Below are positions 34,680 through 50,200 of a stretch of 64,000 nt of DNA, in pieces (the stretch's first letter is position 1; each line of letters begins with the position of its first letter). The stretch covers positions 186,001 to 250,000 of the forward strand of contig SAUG01000087.1 of assembly GCA_011316305.1 (NCBI GenBank), in the 5' to 3' direction. The position numbers were made by a program, and so were the translations under genes. A model generated the notes under the pieces. The model did no database searches. It worked only from the letters and a program-made list of their open reading frames with translations, and had not been told where the DNA came from. Source of the stretch: Rusavskia elegans (Eukaryota > Ascomycota > Lecanoromycetes > Teloschistales > Teloschistaceae).

Positions 34680-37600
34680 AGTTTTATTTAACTATAAAGT
34701 TTATTATTACGATTATTTATAATTAGATTATCTTACGGTTAATTCTATATAGATATTAGTATAAATATATAAAAAGAAAAGATATATATAAATATCTTAA
34801 TATTAGATAGAACGGGCCGTTTAAATTCAAGTTTAAAATAGTAAAACGTCGCCGTTACGATATATCTTTAGCTAATTATTACTATAAACTTAGATTTTTT
34901 CCGTTTATAATTATTATATAATTACTATAATAATAATATATATATTTAGAACCGATAAAAACTAAATAGCGATATAGTAAATAGAATATTATATAAAATA
35001 ACTTTTTATCGTTATAAACTAATAGTTAGTTTAGTAAATTAATAATAGATACAGATATACTATAATCGAATTAGAGATAATTTAGCCGTCTATCTAGACT
35101 ATAAAGTAAATATAAAAGAGACGAAAAATATTCTACGAATCTATAAATAATTATTTCTAGAACGCGGACGGTTTAGTATAACCCCTATAAACTAAAACTA
35201 TCGAAAGCTAAAAATACTAGTATTATAGTATTTAATTACGTATTAAAAGCTATAAAATCGTCTTTTAGATATATAATTACTACTAAAACCGAATGAAATA
35301 ATATAGAAATATAGATTAAAATAGGTATCTAAATAAAATAGTAAATATATTAGAGTTTATACTATAATATATTTTACTAACTAGCTTATAGAATTCTCTA
35401 AAAAAAAGTACGCGATAGTAATCGCTATTAGATATTAAATATTTATTAACTCCGGAGACTTTATATATACTATTAAAAAAGATAAAAAAAACGTTTATAA
35501 AAATTTAGACGAAGACGAAATTATAAAAAATAAAGTTATACTTTTATTTTCCGAAGATACGGAAGTTAAATATCGGTCTAAACTCTATATATAAAACTAT
35601 AGTAGCTATAAATAATAAAGAAAACTTCGGATTTAAAGATATATCGGATAGTAAACTCGACTGCTATAATAAAAAAAACGAATTAAAAAGCGAATATTTA
35701 TATACACTACGCGTATTTATTTTAATATAAAACGTTTAAAAAAATTTATTTCTAATATAAAGATTAAATTTTAATACGTTATTTTCTATAGATATATATA
35801 GTATAGATCGTAAAACTAAATATTTAATAAATATAATAATTTCTATAAATTCCAGTTTTTTTATATATAGATATATTTTTATAATTAAATATCTATAGTA
35901 AAAGATACACCGACTTACTTTTATAAAATAGAATATATCAACTAGAACTTTAGCCGCTGAATATATTTATTAGCCGGCAAGATATAATAATATAAAAAAA
36001 TCTTTTAATCTACCGCCGCTATATAACTAGAAAAACTAAAGGCCGCGAGGAAAATTAGATTAAATTATCTAGTCCCGCCGAATAATAGGATATTTATTTC
36101 GATTCTAATCTCTTTCTCGATAAATAGATACTAGAAAATAATATTTAAAAAACGGTCTATATCTATTGATTAATAAAGATAAAATTTAGTAATTATATAT
36201 CTATAAACTTTCGTCGTTTAGTTAATTCGGATAATAGGCTTTATATAACCCGAAATAATATAAAATAAGTAGTATAATAATCTATATTAATATAACGAAA
36301 AAAAAATGGTCTAATAGATAATTTTAATTAAAAATATATCTTCCGATAAATATAGACAGGCCATTAGCTAGTATTATACTCGCTATTAGTAATTTTATAA
36401 TTATTAAAATCGAGATATATATATAATAATAAATTAGTATATATGATATTAAAATTAGAACTTTTTTAAATATAATAATTATCGATATCTATTTTTTATT
36501 ATAGAGCTACCGAAAGAGTCTGGTATTTCTAAAAGTCGACTAAATTTATTAGTATATCTGTAAACGAATATATAACAGATAATTATTTAAATTAATTTAA
36601 AAATAAATCAGTTAATAGCTAGAATAGTATATATAAGAACGTCGAGTTTAGAATTTATATAAATAATAAAGTCTTTTGTATTTAATTAAATTAGTATAAA
36701 TAGTATACTAAATATAACTAAATAATTAAATATTTATTAAATAGTAATTGATAATTAGTATATTTGAATAACGTTGATTACTAAATAATTTCTAAATATT
36801 TAGTATATACTAAAAGTTCTATTACTAAATACTAGATTTAATACAAGATCCAATCTAGAATTATAATATATTTTTCTTTAATCTAGCTAAACTTTTATCG
36901 ATTTATTACTATTCGTTTTAATAGTAGAATACCGCGTTTATTTTCGAATTTAAAGGCCAGGCTTTATTACTTAAAAAGTTAAAATTAGAGAAATAAGATA
37001 ATAGAATTAATAGAATACTTAAATTTATTAGTTAGTTTATATTATTTTTATTATTATCGCTAATATAATCTCGATATAGTTTATCTTTTAATATTCTATT
37101 ACGAGTTTCCGTCTTTTTTTCTTTTTTAGTTTTATTTATTTCGATTTTTTACTAGAGATTAGTATAAAGAAATTAAAGTTTTTTTTTATCTTTTCTAAAT
37201 AGTATTAACGAAAAATTATTTTCGTCTTAATTATTAATAGATAGTACGATTTATATTCGCTATAGATTTTTTTTATAATAGAGAATAATATCTTATTTAT
37301 AATTTCGGACGAAATAGTAGTAAGGAAATCGCGTATAATCTATATAAAAATAGGAAACTAAAGTTCTAGTTCGCGCTATTAATTAAAAACGGATTTATTT
37401 CTTCTAAATAGATTATAGAAATATAAAGGAATTAAAAGAAAATAGATAAATAAAATATATAGTAAATATCCAGATTATATTTATTTTATTTTCTATAAAC
37501 TATAATTCTTTTATTATTTTCGTCTAAATATTATAGACTATTTTTAACTAGATAGTTTTTCTAATTCTTATATAGTTCCGGAAAAATAATCGCGATAGAT

Positions 37601-40600
37601 ATAATATATTTTTTCTAATATATTTTAATAAATATTCTTTTAGAATTTACTATTAATAGTATCTTCGGTCTAAAATATATTATTAAATAGTAAAAAACTT
37701 AACGCCGGATATAATAGAATCGTTTATCTTTAGTATAATTTTAAACTATTCTAAATCTTACTATAGTAGTAAAAAAGTTTAGTAAAAACCGCGTCTAAAG
37801 TTTCGAAAAAATTTTTTTTCTAAAGGACCCGTTTTTTCCGAAACTATATTTTAGTATTTTTAATATAATTAAATAATTTATTATAGATCTAGAAGATATA
37901 ATAAATTATAGATTTTTTTATAGTATTTAATATCTTTATAAATATATAAAAGGGCCTAAAGATTTAGATTAGATATCGAATTTAGTTCTACTTTTTATTA
38001 TTAAACTCTAACTAGACGGTATTTTAATATTCTAAAATTTTATAAATTTCGTTACGAAAAGTAAACGTACGGATTAATATATAATACGTCGAATCCTACT
38101 ATATACTAATATTTTGAAAAAGATTTTAAACTTTTTAATAATAGATTTCTTCTATTTAATAATAGATTATATATTAATTATTAGTAAAAATCGAGCTTCG
38201 GCTATCTATATTAGTTATAGTTTATAGAATTTATCTTTATATTAGCGACTCGCGTTAATTTAAACGCGTATTTTTTTAATTTAAAAAAAATTAGAAATAG
38301 ATCTAAACCGGATACGTCGATATATTTTAATAACGTAAAAAAAATAGGATTTAATATAAAATAACTCCGGAAAAAGATTATATAGCTGATATAAATAATA
38401 TAGAACTTTATAGACGATATAAAACTTTATATAGGATAATTCTAAATATAATCTAAAAAGGAAATAGAAATTTTATAGTATATAATATATTAAATAGAAC
38501 TTTATATAAATTAAATCCGGATACTATATATATTAAATTTAAATAAAATAATAAAATAATATAAAAAATTTACTATAACTAAATTTATCGATAGTCTATA
38601 ATCTATATTAATAATAATACTCGGGTTATAATCTTTATCCTAATTTTTCTAAAATTGTTTATTAATAGATTTATTTTTAATATAGCCGAATAGTATTTAT
38701 AGTACTAGTTAGAATATAGAATATATATATATATAAAATACAGAATTTAAATAATCGGATTTTTAATATTATTAATACCGAAAGCGTATTCGATTCGAGT
38801 TAACTATATAGTAAAATAGTTATTATTAAATATATTTTCTTGATTTATATTATTCTATTTATTATTACTAAGATAATTAATATATTTAGTAAATTACTCG
38901 AAATATTTAACCGTATCAACGAATATAGTCTTATTATTATTGGTATCATCGGTCGTAATAATAAGAATTTAACTAATTAATAAATATTATTTAAAAGTTT
39001 CTAAAAAAACTTTAGATAATATAATATTTATATTGTTTTTTAATATAAATTTAAATTCGATAAAAACTTAGTATTTAATCTAATTTTCGTCGATAAAGAA
39101 ACTGATTATTAATATATAGGACTGGCGATTGCTTATTAACTAACTATCTAAAGTAATTAAAACTTTGATTTTATTAGAAAGAAATTCTAATAATCTTTAT
39201 TTAATATCCGTAACGTTATTTATAATCTTATTATATACGATCGACGGTAAAACGAAAATTACTTTAAAATCTAAATAGTATAATATACGAAAAGTATCGA
39301 TATATTCGATAATACTAAAATTCTAATCTATTATAATTATCTATTATTTAAAAATATTCGGGAAATCTTTTTACGAATACGTTTTCGCTAATAGCTTTTT
39401 ATAGATAGGTTATAGAAGTATTAGATATAATATTCTACTTATTATTATATATATCCGTATCTATTTAAATTCGATTTTAATTAATATTAGGCCTTTTAAT
39501 TAAAATTTATTTTTATATTTCTTTATTCCGATATAATTATTTATTATTATTAATATATATCCGACGGAAGAATAGCCGATAATATATCTATAGCGTTTAT
39601 AGTAAACTTTTAGTTTACTATTCGAAACTCGGGTAACTTTATAGAAATATATCTAAATAGTTAATTTCTTAAAACCACCGAAATATATATTAAATCTTTT
39701 AAAATATTTTTCTGAATATATAGTATTTATAATAATCTATTCGGTTTTATTCTACTATACTAGAAATTCACTCCGATAGAAGATTTTATATAAATAATAT
39801 TTATAGTTTTTACCGATAATTTAATAACTATCGGCTAATTTAATAGTATTACTTATATCTAACTACTAGAAACTTGGTTTTACTAATTATTAAAACGATT
39901 TAATTTTGCTATTACTATTAATAATAGATAATATCTCGTGGATAATAGTCGTATTATATCTAATTACTAGTATAAAAAAGAATTTTAAAAAATAAATTTT
40001 TATTTATTTATCTATTTTTATATTTAGAATACCGTTAGATCTTTTAATTCGGCTGTAATAAAAACTAGTATCTAATAATAAAAGTCTATAAAATCGATAG
40101 CTTCGTTAAAGAAACTAGTAACTTTGGCTTTTTACTAGCGTCTTTTTAGTATTCTATAATTTTTTTCTTTTATTCTATTTTCTAATTTAATCGAAAATAA
40201 AACTATATTAGATTATTACGCAGAGGTTCGGAAATACTATATAGAAAGATATAAAAATATTAGATTAATTCTTTATAGCTCTATTCCAATATTAAAAATA
40301 CTAGTTTTTAAAGTAATATTTTTTTCTATCGACTACTATTTACTTTTTATTTTTTACTACTATCTTCCCGTTTTTTTATACCGGTATTAAATTTCTTTCT
40401 ATTTTTATCTTAGCTTTTCTCTAGCTATTAAACCGATACCGACGGTCTATAAATAATAGTTATAGCGAATTTAAAATAGAAAGTTATTTATTTTAAAATA
40501 GTAGTTACCGTATTATAAAACATTATTTTCTAACTTGAAAACGATCAGATATATGGAGTAATAGATTAGAAGATATTCTTTTTAATATTAAATTTAATAT

Positions 40601-43600
40601 TAAACTTTTAGATATAAATTTATAGAATAAAATATCGATTATTTAAAATAATCTATATTATTCTATTAATTATTTTATATAGCTAAATAGAAAATTTTAA
40701 ATATAATAAAACCTCGGAATGGAAAAACGCCGATACTAGTACTATATCGGTTAGTCTATTAGTTTTACTAATACTAATTCTAGAAATATTTAATTACTTT
40801 TTTAAATCTATAAAAATATTCTATTATTAATTATTAATATAGAAAATAGATATCGATGGTATAATTAACTTTTAGCTATTAGCGATAATTACTAGGATTA
40901 CTAATATAATAAATTCTAAAATTTATATTTCCGATTTAAATAAAAAAAATAAAAAGATTTTTAATTTTTCTAATAACGCTAATATTTAAACCGACGAAAT
41001 AATACTATAATAAATATACGCGGATTTAAATATCGAATAATTTAATATAGATTTTTAATAGATGATAATTGAATATAATATCTAAAAAAATATCTAATAT
41101 CGCGTTTTTCGGATATTATAAATTTATCGCGAAGAAAACTAGATTTTTAAATCCTTTTTTAATAAGGCGAAATAATATCGGCGGTAAAGTTCCGCGTTAA
41201 TTTAAAGTCGAAAAGATTATAAATAGATTTTAAAAAATATAAAAATAGATTTTAATAGTATTCTATCTAATATTATTTAAATATATCCGTATTTCTATAT
41301 ATTTTATAGAAATTAAATATTAAATTACTATTATTCTAAATATTTTATTTCGCGAAATCCGAAATTTATAAAAGATAACCGAGCTAATCTTTTTAAAAAA
41401 ACCGTTTTAATAGTTTATCAAAGAAACTATAATAGTAAAATAGAAAGGCGATCTAAAGATTTAATTAATAGTATTTAAAATACTATAAAAAGCGGTTAAT
41501 ATTTATTTACTAACCGAATTCGAAGATATAACTTTATTATATAATTTCCGTTTTAATAGAATTTAAATTTATCGAAGATAGTTATTTAATTATATATTTT
41601 TTATATAAAGGAAATAATACTTCTATTAAAAAGTATATAGTTAATTAAAACTATTAGAAAATATCGCGTATTCTAAAAAACTAAATATTTATAGGCGTAT
41701 ATTTAGTATATAAAATATTATATAAAATAATTTCGATTTTAATAGATTTTATATATTATTAAAAATATATAATTTTCTAGATAGTTAAATTTAAATATTT
41801 AACTTTTATTTTTATTAATATAGCTGGCTATTATAGTTATAAAAATTTTTTAGAAGTATTTTTAATAATTTAATTACGTAGTTCCGAAACGCTTTTTTAT
41901 AATATTAACTAATTTTATTCATTATATCCTATTATATTTCGGTTATATTAAGTCTTTTTTTTCTAATAGAAAGGCGAGTCGTATTAATAGAAATATAAAC
42001 GTTAAATCGCCGTTTTATAAAATAGTAGACGTAGACCGCCTTCTAAATATCTTTATCTAGTATCTATTCGTCGAAAAAAAAGTTTGAATCGAAATAAATA
42101 TTCTACTAATACGCTAGGTCGGATAATTCGATCTAATTATTATTTCGATTTTCGATATCTTTTATTATTATATATCGGTAGGAAACTAAATTTTTCTAGA
42201 TAGTTAAATTTATATTATTAAATAGTTTATATAGAAATAATAATATATTTAAAAAAGAAAAGATTTAATCTATAATTAATATATATAATATTTCGTAAAT
42301 TAATTACTAAAAACTAATTTTCTTTTTTAACCGGATATTAATAATTTAATATCTCGGATTATTATCATAGCTATATACGATAACTCTAAAAATAGATTAT
42401 TTGAATATTATTATTATCTTTCGATTAGTAGTTAAAGATATAAAAAGTTTTACTATAATAGTATATATTAGTATAACGTAATTTATTTTTAAAATAATAG
42501 ATAGCTTGGATTTAAATAGACTATAAAGTTTTAGAAATCTATAGCTATCGATAAAAACCTTTAATAGCTTCGCTTTTATATTTTTAAAGCCTATACTAAT
42601 TATTCGGCGAAAACTTCTAGAATTATAAATTCTTTACTATTAATTATAGTAACTAAAATTTTAAACGTAGAATCTATAGAATATTAGTTCTATAATTAAA
42701 TATAATAGTTTTATTTAATATAATTTATTTCTTTATCGTCGATATCGATCTAATTCGAATTATTTTCTATAGAATTTAAAATCTAGTTTTATATTTTAAA
42801 GAATATTCCGTATAAAATAGTATAGATAGAATTATAAATACATTTAATATATTTATATATCGGGTTAAATTTCTGGATATATTATAATATAAAAGTATAA
42901 TTTACTTTTCTATTGTTATCTACTATCTATATCGTTTTTCTATTTTTTTTTTTAATTTTCGGACGTATTTTTATAGATAGGCTGATTTTTTAAATTAATA
43001 ATAATATAGTTATAAACTTTATCGTCTACGTCTTCTATTTTATTTAAATTTTATTCGTATTCGGTATAGCTATTTATATAGCTTCGCGAGGCGATTATAC
43101 GGGAATTAGTAGAATAGTTATTTTCCTTTTTATATTTACTTTAAGGACTAATTAGGCGGCTAAATCTACTACGATTCGATTATTTAATATTTTAAAACTA
43201 GTTAATATCTCGCGTTTTATTCAATATAATAAAAGATTTATACTATTTTTAGATATTTTAACTATAGCTCGAATATCTATAGTAGTACGAAACGTATTTA
43301 ATATATCTATTATTCCGAATAAATAATCTATAATTATAGATTTATAAAAAGAATAATTTACGTAATAGAAATCGTTAACGTGCTAACGATATTAGATCTA
43401 ATATTTAACTTTACCGCCGATAGTATCGGTAATATATAGGCTTTATTTATCTAAATTTTATTTAAAAACTTTTTAATATAATTAGATTATAATCTATTTT
43501 ACGATAGATAGAAATTATTTATTTTTAAATTCTACTACTATAGTACGCGCTTTTTAAAATAAAAAAGGAAAGATTTTAATATTTAAAAAAGTAATAAATA

Positions 43601-45280
43601 TAGATTATAGAAACCTATTATTAGAAATTAAAAAGATTAATAAAATAATTATTAAAATTTCGAAAGAAAATATATATATAAAGATTTAAATACGTTTTCC
43701 GAATAGAAAACTAACTACGAATAGTTTATATATTCGGTATCTAAAAGCTAGTAGTAAATATTTCTTAACTTTATACTATTCTATAAATTATTTTTTAAAA
43801 ACTAAATTTTTATTAATTTTAGCGTCCGTATTTCGCGATATTAAAAAGTTATAAAAATATATAAATCTATTAATACCGTATATTTCTTTTTTATATTTAG
43901 TCCGAAAAATTATAGAAGATCTAATACTCTAATCTAGTAGTCTATAATTTTAAAAACTAGCGGTAGAAATATTAAAAAAGATATTTAAAACTTATTTAAT
44001 TATATAGTTCGAAGATATATATTAATTTTAATAATTAGTATATTATTTACTAATATATTTTAATTTTAAATTTTATATATATCTATATAAAATATATTAC
44101 TATTATAGAAAAAAACGTTAAATATTTTATTTTATTTTATATTCTAGATCGTATAATAACTAGATTATCCTATCGATTATTTTATTTCTATTAGTTTTTA
44201 AATATAAATATTATTTATTCTACTATAAATTTATATATTTCTAGAAAATAGAAATTATATTATTCGGTAAATCCGTATTATTTTTATCCGGAAAAGGCAG
44301 AATTCTATAAAGAATCTAAAAAGCTATTTATAGATTTTTAATTTTTTAAAAATTAAAAAGTAAAATAATTAGCGGTAGAAAAAAAACGTTTTAGTACCCG
44401 TAGAACGATAGAAAAAGTAAATAAAAAAGCGCGTTTAGATCGCGTCTAAAAGAAAATAAATATATTGTATATAACTTTTTATATATAATATAAATAAGAT
44501 TTATAGATTAATGATTTTCTAAATTTATTACTATATATACTAACCGCTTTATATAGTTAGCGGTTTTAAATCTATAACGTAAAGGAACGTTATAAAATCG
44601 AATAAACGCGAAATAGAAAATTAATAGAAATATTCGAAAATAACTAGCTCCGAAATATACTAGCAAATTGGTACCCGGTATATATATATATAATAATTAT
44701 AATTATTTTTTTTATAGTAAATCTAACCGAATATATATATAGTTAATCGTAGATAATTTAAATCTACTAGATATAGAAATAACAAAGAATGGAACTAATA
44801 AAACGAATACCGAAAGAAATCTAAAAATTAATAGAAAACCAGCTAGTATAGAAAGTTATATAAAAGCTAGAAGAAATATAAAAGTAGATATAAAAAGAAA
44901 TTCGGCTACTAAAAGCGCTAGTATAAAATTAAATAAAGATATATAATAGTAGAACTATATATAAAATAAATTACGCGAGTTTTATTCTATACGTTCTACT
45001 ATCGAAAACGTTTTAACCAATTTTCTTTACGTATTTATTACAAGATAGTATAAAAGTCGGTTAATTATTCGAAATTATATTAATTATCCGGAAGTTATCT
45101 TTAATTATATATTATAAAAATTTTCTTTTATATATATTTAGTTCTTTTGAATTAACTTTCTTATTTACTAATTTAAAAATCTATACTATTTTCTTCTATA
45201 CTACTATCTACTAAATCCTAATAATATAGATTTTAATTTTCAAAATTCAGATCAATCTATACTATTCCGGCGAAAAATCT
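34680..45280. other. Unassigned RIP-mutated tract
   Basis: About 10.6 kb with the same dinucleotide bias as its neighbours. I found no LTR pair and no terminal inverted repeats. Around 39,450-39,800 the minus strand has a weak resemblance to the copia integrase-RT junction (a G-Y-S-S-x-G-Y segment near 39,570), suggesting a degraded Ty1/copia element on the minus strand. No open frame survives. Confidence 0.5.
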
Positions 45281-45410
45281 TTCGCAAGTACTACAATTTA
45301 CTAAAAGCTTTTACGTACGTATATACTCCTGTAACAACTATAGCTATAAATTAAACCAGACGATAGTATATCCGTAACAACTATATTATTCTAAATTTTA
45401 TAATTACTAA
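45281..45410 (+). repeat. Fragment of the ~1-kb repeat with a conserved frame
   Basis: Matches 57,570-57,690: shared TTTACTAAAAGCTTTTACGT against TTTACTAAAAACTTTTACGT, and AACCAGACG against AACTAGACG. It keeps more CA/TG than the full copies (ctcctgtaacaac), showing that the TAG in the 57-kb copy was a CAG (Gln). Confidence 0.7.
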
Positions 45411-45919
45411 AAAAATTCTAGATTTATCGAATTTATTAGCGACAATTTTAAATATACTAATATTATCGAAAATGATTTATAAATTAATTAACTTTATTTA
45501 TTTAAATTGAAATTAATAACTAAATAGTATTCGCGTTAATAGATAATAAATATATCAATATTCTTTATTATATTATCCGTGATTATATAAATAAAATCTA
45601 TTATTATTTAATTTATATCGAATATAGAAATAGTAGCCGATATTTTATTTAAACTATTAATAAAAGATAAATATAAAGTATTTAAAAAATCATTTAAAAT
45701 AAAAACTAATAGAAATTCGAACTAAATATTAGTTATCCGAATCTTTTTAAATCTAGATTGTCTATTACTGAGATTTAATAGTAGTAAAAGTTAATAGTTT
45801 AGGGTAATATTATCTTCGCGGTATAAAAAGATTCTATTAATTTAAATAAAATTCCAAAATAGTAAAAGCGAATAGTTTAAAAAAGGATTATCTATATATC
45901 GAATAAAAGTATTAAAATA

Positions 45920-46084
45920 TATAGTATTTCAAATAAAATTCGCGTTAAAACTCGCGTTGAAATAGTATAGATTATATAATCTATACCGAAACCTTATTTT
46001 ATAAATCGTTTTAAAAGTTCGCGTTATTATTTCGCGCTAAAAGATTATAGATTAGATAATTTATATCGAAGTTTTAACGAACTA
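45920..46084. repeat. Hairpin repeat related to the one at 26.86 kb (reverse)
   Basis: The reverse complement resembles 26,836-26,970: TTCGATATAAATTATC, TAATCTTTTAGCGCGAA and GTATAGATTATATAATCTAT are shared in order. Here the 13-bp unit is not tandemly expanded. Confidence 0.6.
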
Positions 46085-46311
46085 GTTTAGTTTAAAAAGT
46101 AAAAATTCTATATAAAATTTTTATCAATTTTTTAATTAATTAAATAGATACGGTTGTATTATTATTGTTATATTTATTTTTTGATATTCGATCAACCGTC
46201 GGTTTTATAAACAATTCATTTTAGTATTAGTACGCTAGCGTTAGATATACGATATAAAAATTAATATTTTAGTCTAATTAATTTAAATTAAAAACTAGAT
46301 TGGTTATTTCG

Positions 46312-46859
46312 TATTATAAATACGGGCGGCGTACTTTAGAAAACGCGGTAGTATTCGGTATAACGCTAGATTTTCTATTACGCCTCGACAGGCAGAGATA
46401 TATAGACGGTCTAGATATTAGTACTAGAGAGTATCTTAGTAGTTTTAGTAAATAAATATTATAAATACCTCGATTTTAGTCGTTTTAGTAAATAAATACT
46501 ATAAATATTTCGATTTTAGTAGTTTTAGTAAATAAATACTATAAATACTTTATTTTTAGTAGTTTTAGTAAATGAATACTATAAATACCTCGATTTTAGT
46601 AGTTTTAGTAAATAAATATTCTAAAATAGAATTAGTTTAGTTATTTTAATTAATAAATAATTTAAATAGTAGAAGATTTTATTTATTTATATAAATCCCG
46701 AATTCGACGCCTTTATAACTTATATTTAATTTATTAGTTATCGCTATATACTATTTTAGTAATTAAACTAAATTTTTTTAATTATATCTCCGTTTATAGA
46801 TATACTAATAAATTTAACTAATTTTTAGAAATATCTAATTTTTAGATAGTTCTATAATA
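46312..46859 (+). repeat. Left LTR with about 4.5 tandem 40-bp units
   Basis: Shares GGCGTACTTTAGAAAACGCG and CTATTACGCCTCGA with the right LTR. From about 46,440 to 46,625 it carries tandem 40-bp units built on TTTTAGTAAATAAATACTAT. Confidence 0.88.
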
Positions 46860-47639
46860 TTTTAAAAATTTTTAAAATTTTTATTATAGATTAATATTAA
46901 ATTTCTATTCTAAATAATTCTAGCTATATAGCTAAATAGTCCGAATCTAAAGAAAAAAAAATCTAAATAAAAGATAATAGTAAAAATAAAAGTACTTTTT
47001 CTATTAACTAAGGTTTTTATTATATTAAAATTAATAAACCTAATATATACTATAGAGATTATAATAAACTAAAAGTCCAGTTTTTATAATTAGATATATA
47101 TTTCGTATTCTATTTTATATTCGGAAAAAGAAATTCTTTACCGTATTCTATTTTCGAAAACGAGCCTAGTACTAGATAAAACCTCTTCTTCGCTAGTATA
47201 TAAACGACGACGAAATGAATAAATATATTTTTATATCATTTAGAAAATTTAAAAAAGCTATTTATAAAATCTTTAGAATTTAAAATTAAATCTAAATTAC
47301 TAAACGTTTTATTTAATATTTTTAATAAATAAATATAGTATCTAACTACGCTATACGATTTAAAAAATAGGTACTATTAATATAGTAAATTAATAATACC
47401 CTATATATAATAATTAGACGAGGATATAAAAAATAAATAAAAAATAAATTTATATATAATAGTCGAGTATAAAATATATAGATAATCTAATTAAAATATC
47501 TATAGATTTCAATAATAAACTATATAAATAAAATTTCGAAAAAACCTATAATAGTAGACTATAAAGTAATATACAATATTAATTAAAACGGCTTTATAAA
47601 AGATAGCATTTAAATAAAAAATAGTCCGAAGATAGTTAC

Positions 47640-47790
47640 TATAAATCGATACTAATAGAACTAGATTCAATATAATAGTAATATTAAAGGAAAAACCATA
47701 AATAATAGTAAAAAAAATAAAAATTCTAAAACGTACTATAACTATAATAAACTAGGTTATTTCGTAAAAAAAATATCGGTTAAATAAAAT
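47640..47790 (+). pseudogene. Gag zinc-knuckle relic of the chromovirus
   Basis: From 47,734 the plus strand reads Y-Y-N-Y-N-K-L-G-Y-F-V-K-K. With Tyr read as former Cys or His (TGT or CAT changed to TAT) this has the C-x2-C-x4-H spacing of a retroviral zinc knuckle; the last Cys needs a one-base slip. Confidence 0.7.
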
Positions 47791-49399
47791 ATAACGACGA
47801 TAGTTTAATACTATATTAAAAAAATTTAAAAACTAGTAATAAATAATTTTAAAAAACGATAATAGTAGTTTAAAACTCTAGAAAACCAGTTTAGATAAAG
47901 AATTTATATTTATAGAAAACGATAAAATACTATAGAAAACTATAATAAATAATATTTTACTACGAATATTAATAGAATTATCTAGAAGGAAAGCCGTTTC
48001 TAGATAGATATATATAATAGAAAACGTTCGATAAACGTACCTTTAGGCCTTTTATAATAAGAAAATAGTAAGAGAAAGATTTATAATAATCTATAAAAGA
48101 TTTCAAAACGTTTATAAAATATATATTAGTAATAAATACCTATAAAATAATTAATAGGATTAAAAAGTAAACGATATCGTCGATATATTAGAAAAAAAAC
48201 TGGGAAATAATACCTTTAAAAATAGAATTATTTCTAAACCGATACTATAACGAAAGAATATAATAATAGAAAATTAATATATACGATTTAATTAGACCGT
48301 CTGCTATAATAATTACTTTATAATCTATAAATTAGAAAAGGAAGAAATAGAATAATATCTATTAAAAGTACGCCGACGAGTTTCTGTAATATCTATTAAA
48401 ATCGGAAATTATAATATTTATAACTATTCCGAATATATTATATATAATTGATATAAATATTAAAAAGAATACTAGAATAGAACTAGAATTTTTAATTTAA
48501 AATTTATATAGATATATTTCGTAAACAGGTTATAAAAACTATAGATATAAAAATATAAATAATAATTCGGGAAAAAATAAAATTTTATAGTAATAGATAT
48601 ACTATAAACGTATAATTTTATAGTTTTAAAAAAGTAATTATATTTAGCTAGCTATATATATATATATATATATTTATAATTAAAATAATTATCGAAATTA
48701 ATAACGGACTATAGAAAATTAAAGTATTTATTAATTTAAACGTAACCGGAAATTTTATATTAGAAAATTTAGTTAAAAGAAAAAAGTTTCTTCGAATAAA
48801 AAAAAGATTCTATATAACTTAATAGTTGTCGATAAAAATAAAAAACCGAATAGAAATAGAAAGGTTATAGAAAAAATAATATCGTTTTAAATAATAATTA
48901 ATTAATATTAAAAAGAATTTTAGTTTAATATTATTTAGATAACTAGCTATAAAATTATATTTGGAATTTATTAATTAAAAAATTATAATCTAGTAATAGA
49001 GTAGAAGAAAAGAATATTTAATTTTAAACGATTTTTTTATATAAAAAATATCTAGTTTATACCGAGATAGAAACCTCGGATAGATAAAAAGTAGACTATA
49101 AAACGCGAATTTATAGCTTCGAAAAAAGATAATTAAAAACTATATAGATCCGATTTATTAGATATTCGTAAAAATTAGCTAAATTAATAAAATAGAAATA
49201 GATAAAAAAATTATAAACCTTTCGAAAACTCTATATTATTTAATATAAAGCTAACGGAAAATCTATTAAAAAAGGTTTTAGATAAATATAAAAATTAAAT
49301 AAATTTATTTAGAAAAAAAATAACTATAAAAATACTATTTAAATATTGATTATAAAATTATAAATATTAATTTAAATTAGATAAATAATCTATCTTTAG

Positions 49400-50200
49400 A
49401 TCTATTTATCTATTATCTATTATAGAGCTCGAAATCTTTCATAAATACCTAAATAGAAATATAAAAATGAAATTTATTAAAAATTTTTAATTACTAGTAG
49501 AATATTCGATCCTTTTTATATTTAAAAAAGATAGAATACTCCGTTTATATATCGATTACCGAAAGTTAAACGATATTATTATTAAAAACTAATATCTACT
49601 AGTAAATATTAGTAAACTTTAGAATAGATTTTTTAGAATAAATTACTTTACGAAATTCGACTTTCGGGGAATATATAATTTTACACGAATAAAAGCCAAA
49701 AAAAATTAAAAAATAGCTTTTTATAAAAAATATAATTATTATAAATATATAGTTATACTTTTTAGATCTATAAACGTTTCGGTAATCTATTAAAATATAA
49801 TCAATAATATATTTAGAGAATATTTAGATATATTTATTATTATCTATTTCGATAATATTTTAGTTTTTTCTAAAATATTCGAAGAATAAAAATAATATAT
49901 TAGTAAAATTTTTAAATATCTAGAAAAGAGAGATTTACGCTTTAAACTAAAAAAGTATAAATTTTATAAAAAAAAAGTCGACTTTTTTAGATTTATTATA
50001 GGATAAAACGGACTAAATATTAACTCTAGTAAATTATAAACTATTATAGAATAGAAAACGCTAATAAATATTAAAGAAATTTAAAATTTTTTTAGATTTA
50101 TAAATTATAATCGGAAGTTTATAAAAAACTATTTTCGAAAAACTTTTACTCTAATAGCTTTAATAAAAGATACTATCGAATAATATTAGAAAAAAAGAAA
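49400..50200 (+). pseudogene. Reverse transcriptase relic of the chromovirus
   Basis: The plus strand shows L-Y-I-D-Y-R-K-L-N near 49,545-49,575, F-D-F-R near 49,660, and the catalytic box Y-F-D-N-I at 49,845-49,859, followed by L-V-F-S-K and a K-C-like K-K-Y-K-F segment near 49,950. The order and spacing are those of Ty3/gypsy enzymes. Several TAG/TAA codons break the frame. Confidence 0.85.

Noticed and set aside
46440..46625. CRISPR-like array
   Set aside because: The 40-bp units are contiguous tandem repeats without spacers, inside an LTR of a eukaryotic element.
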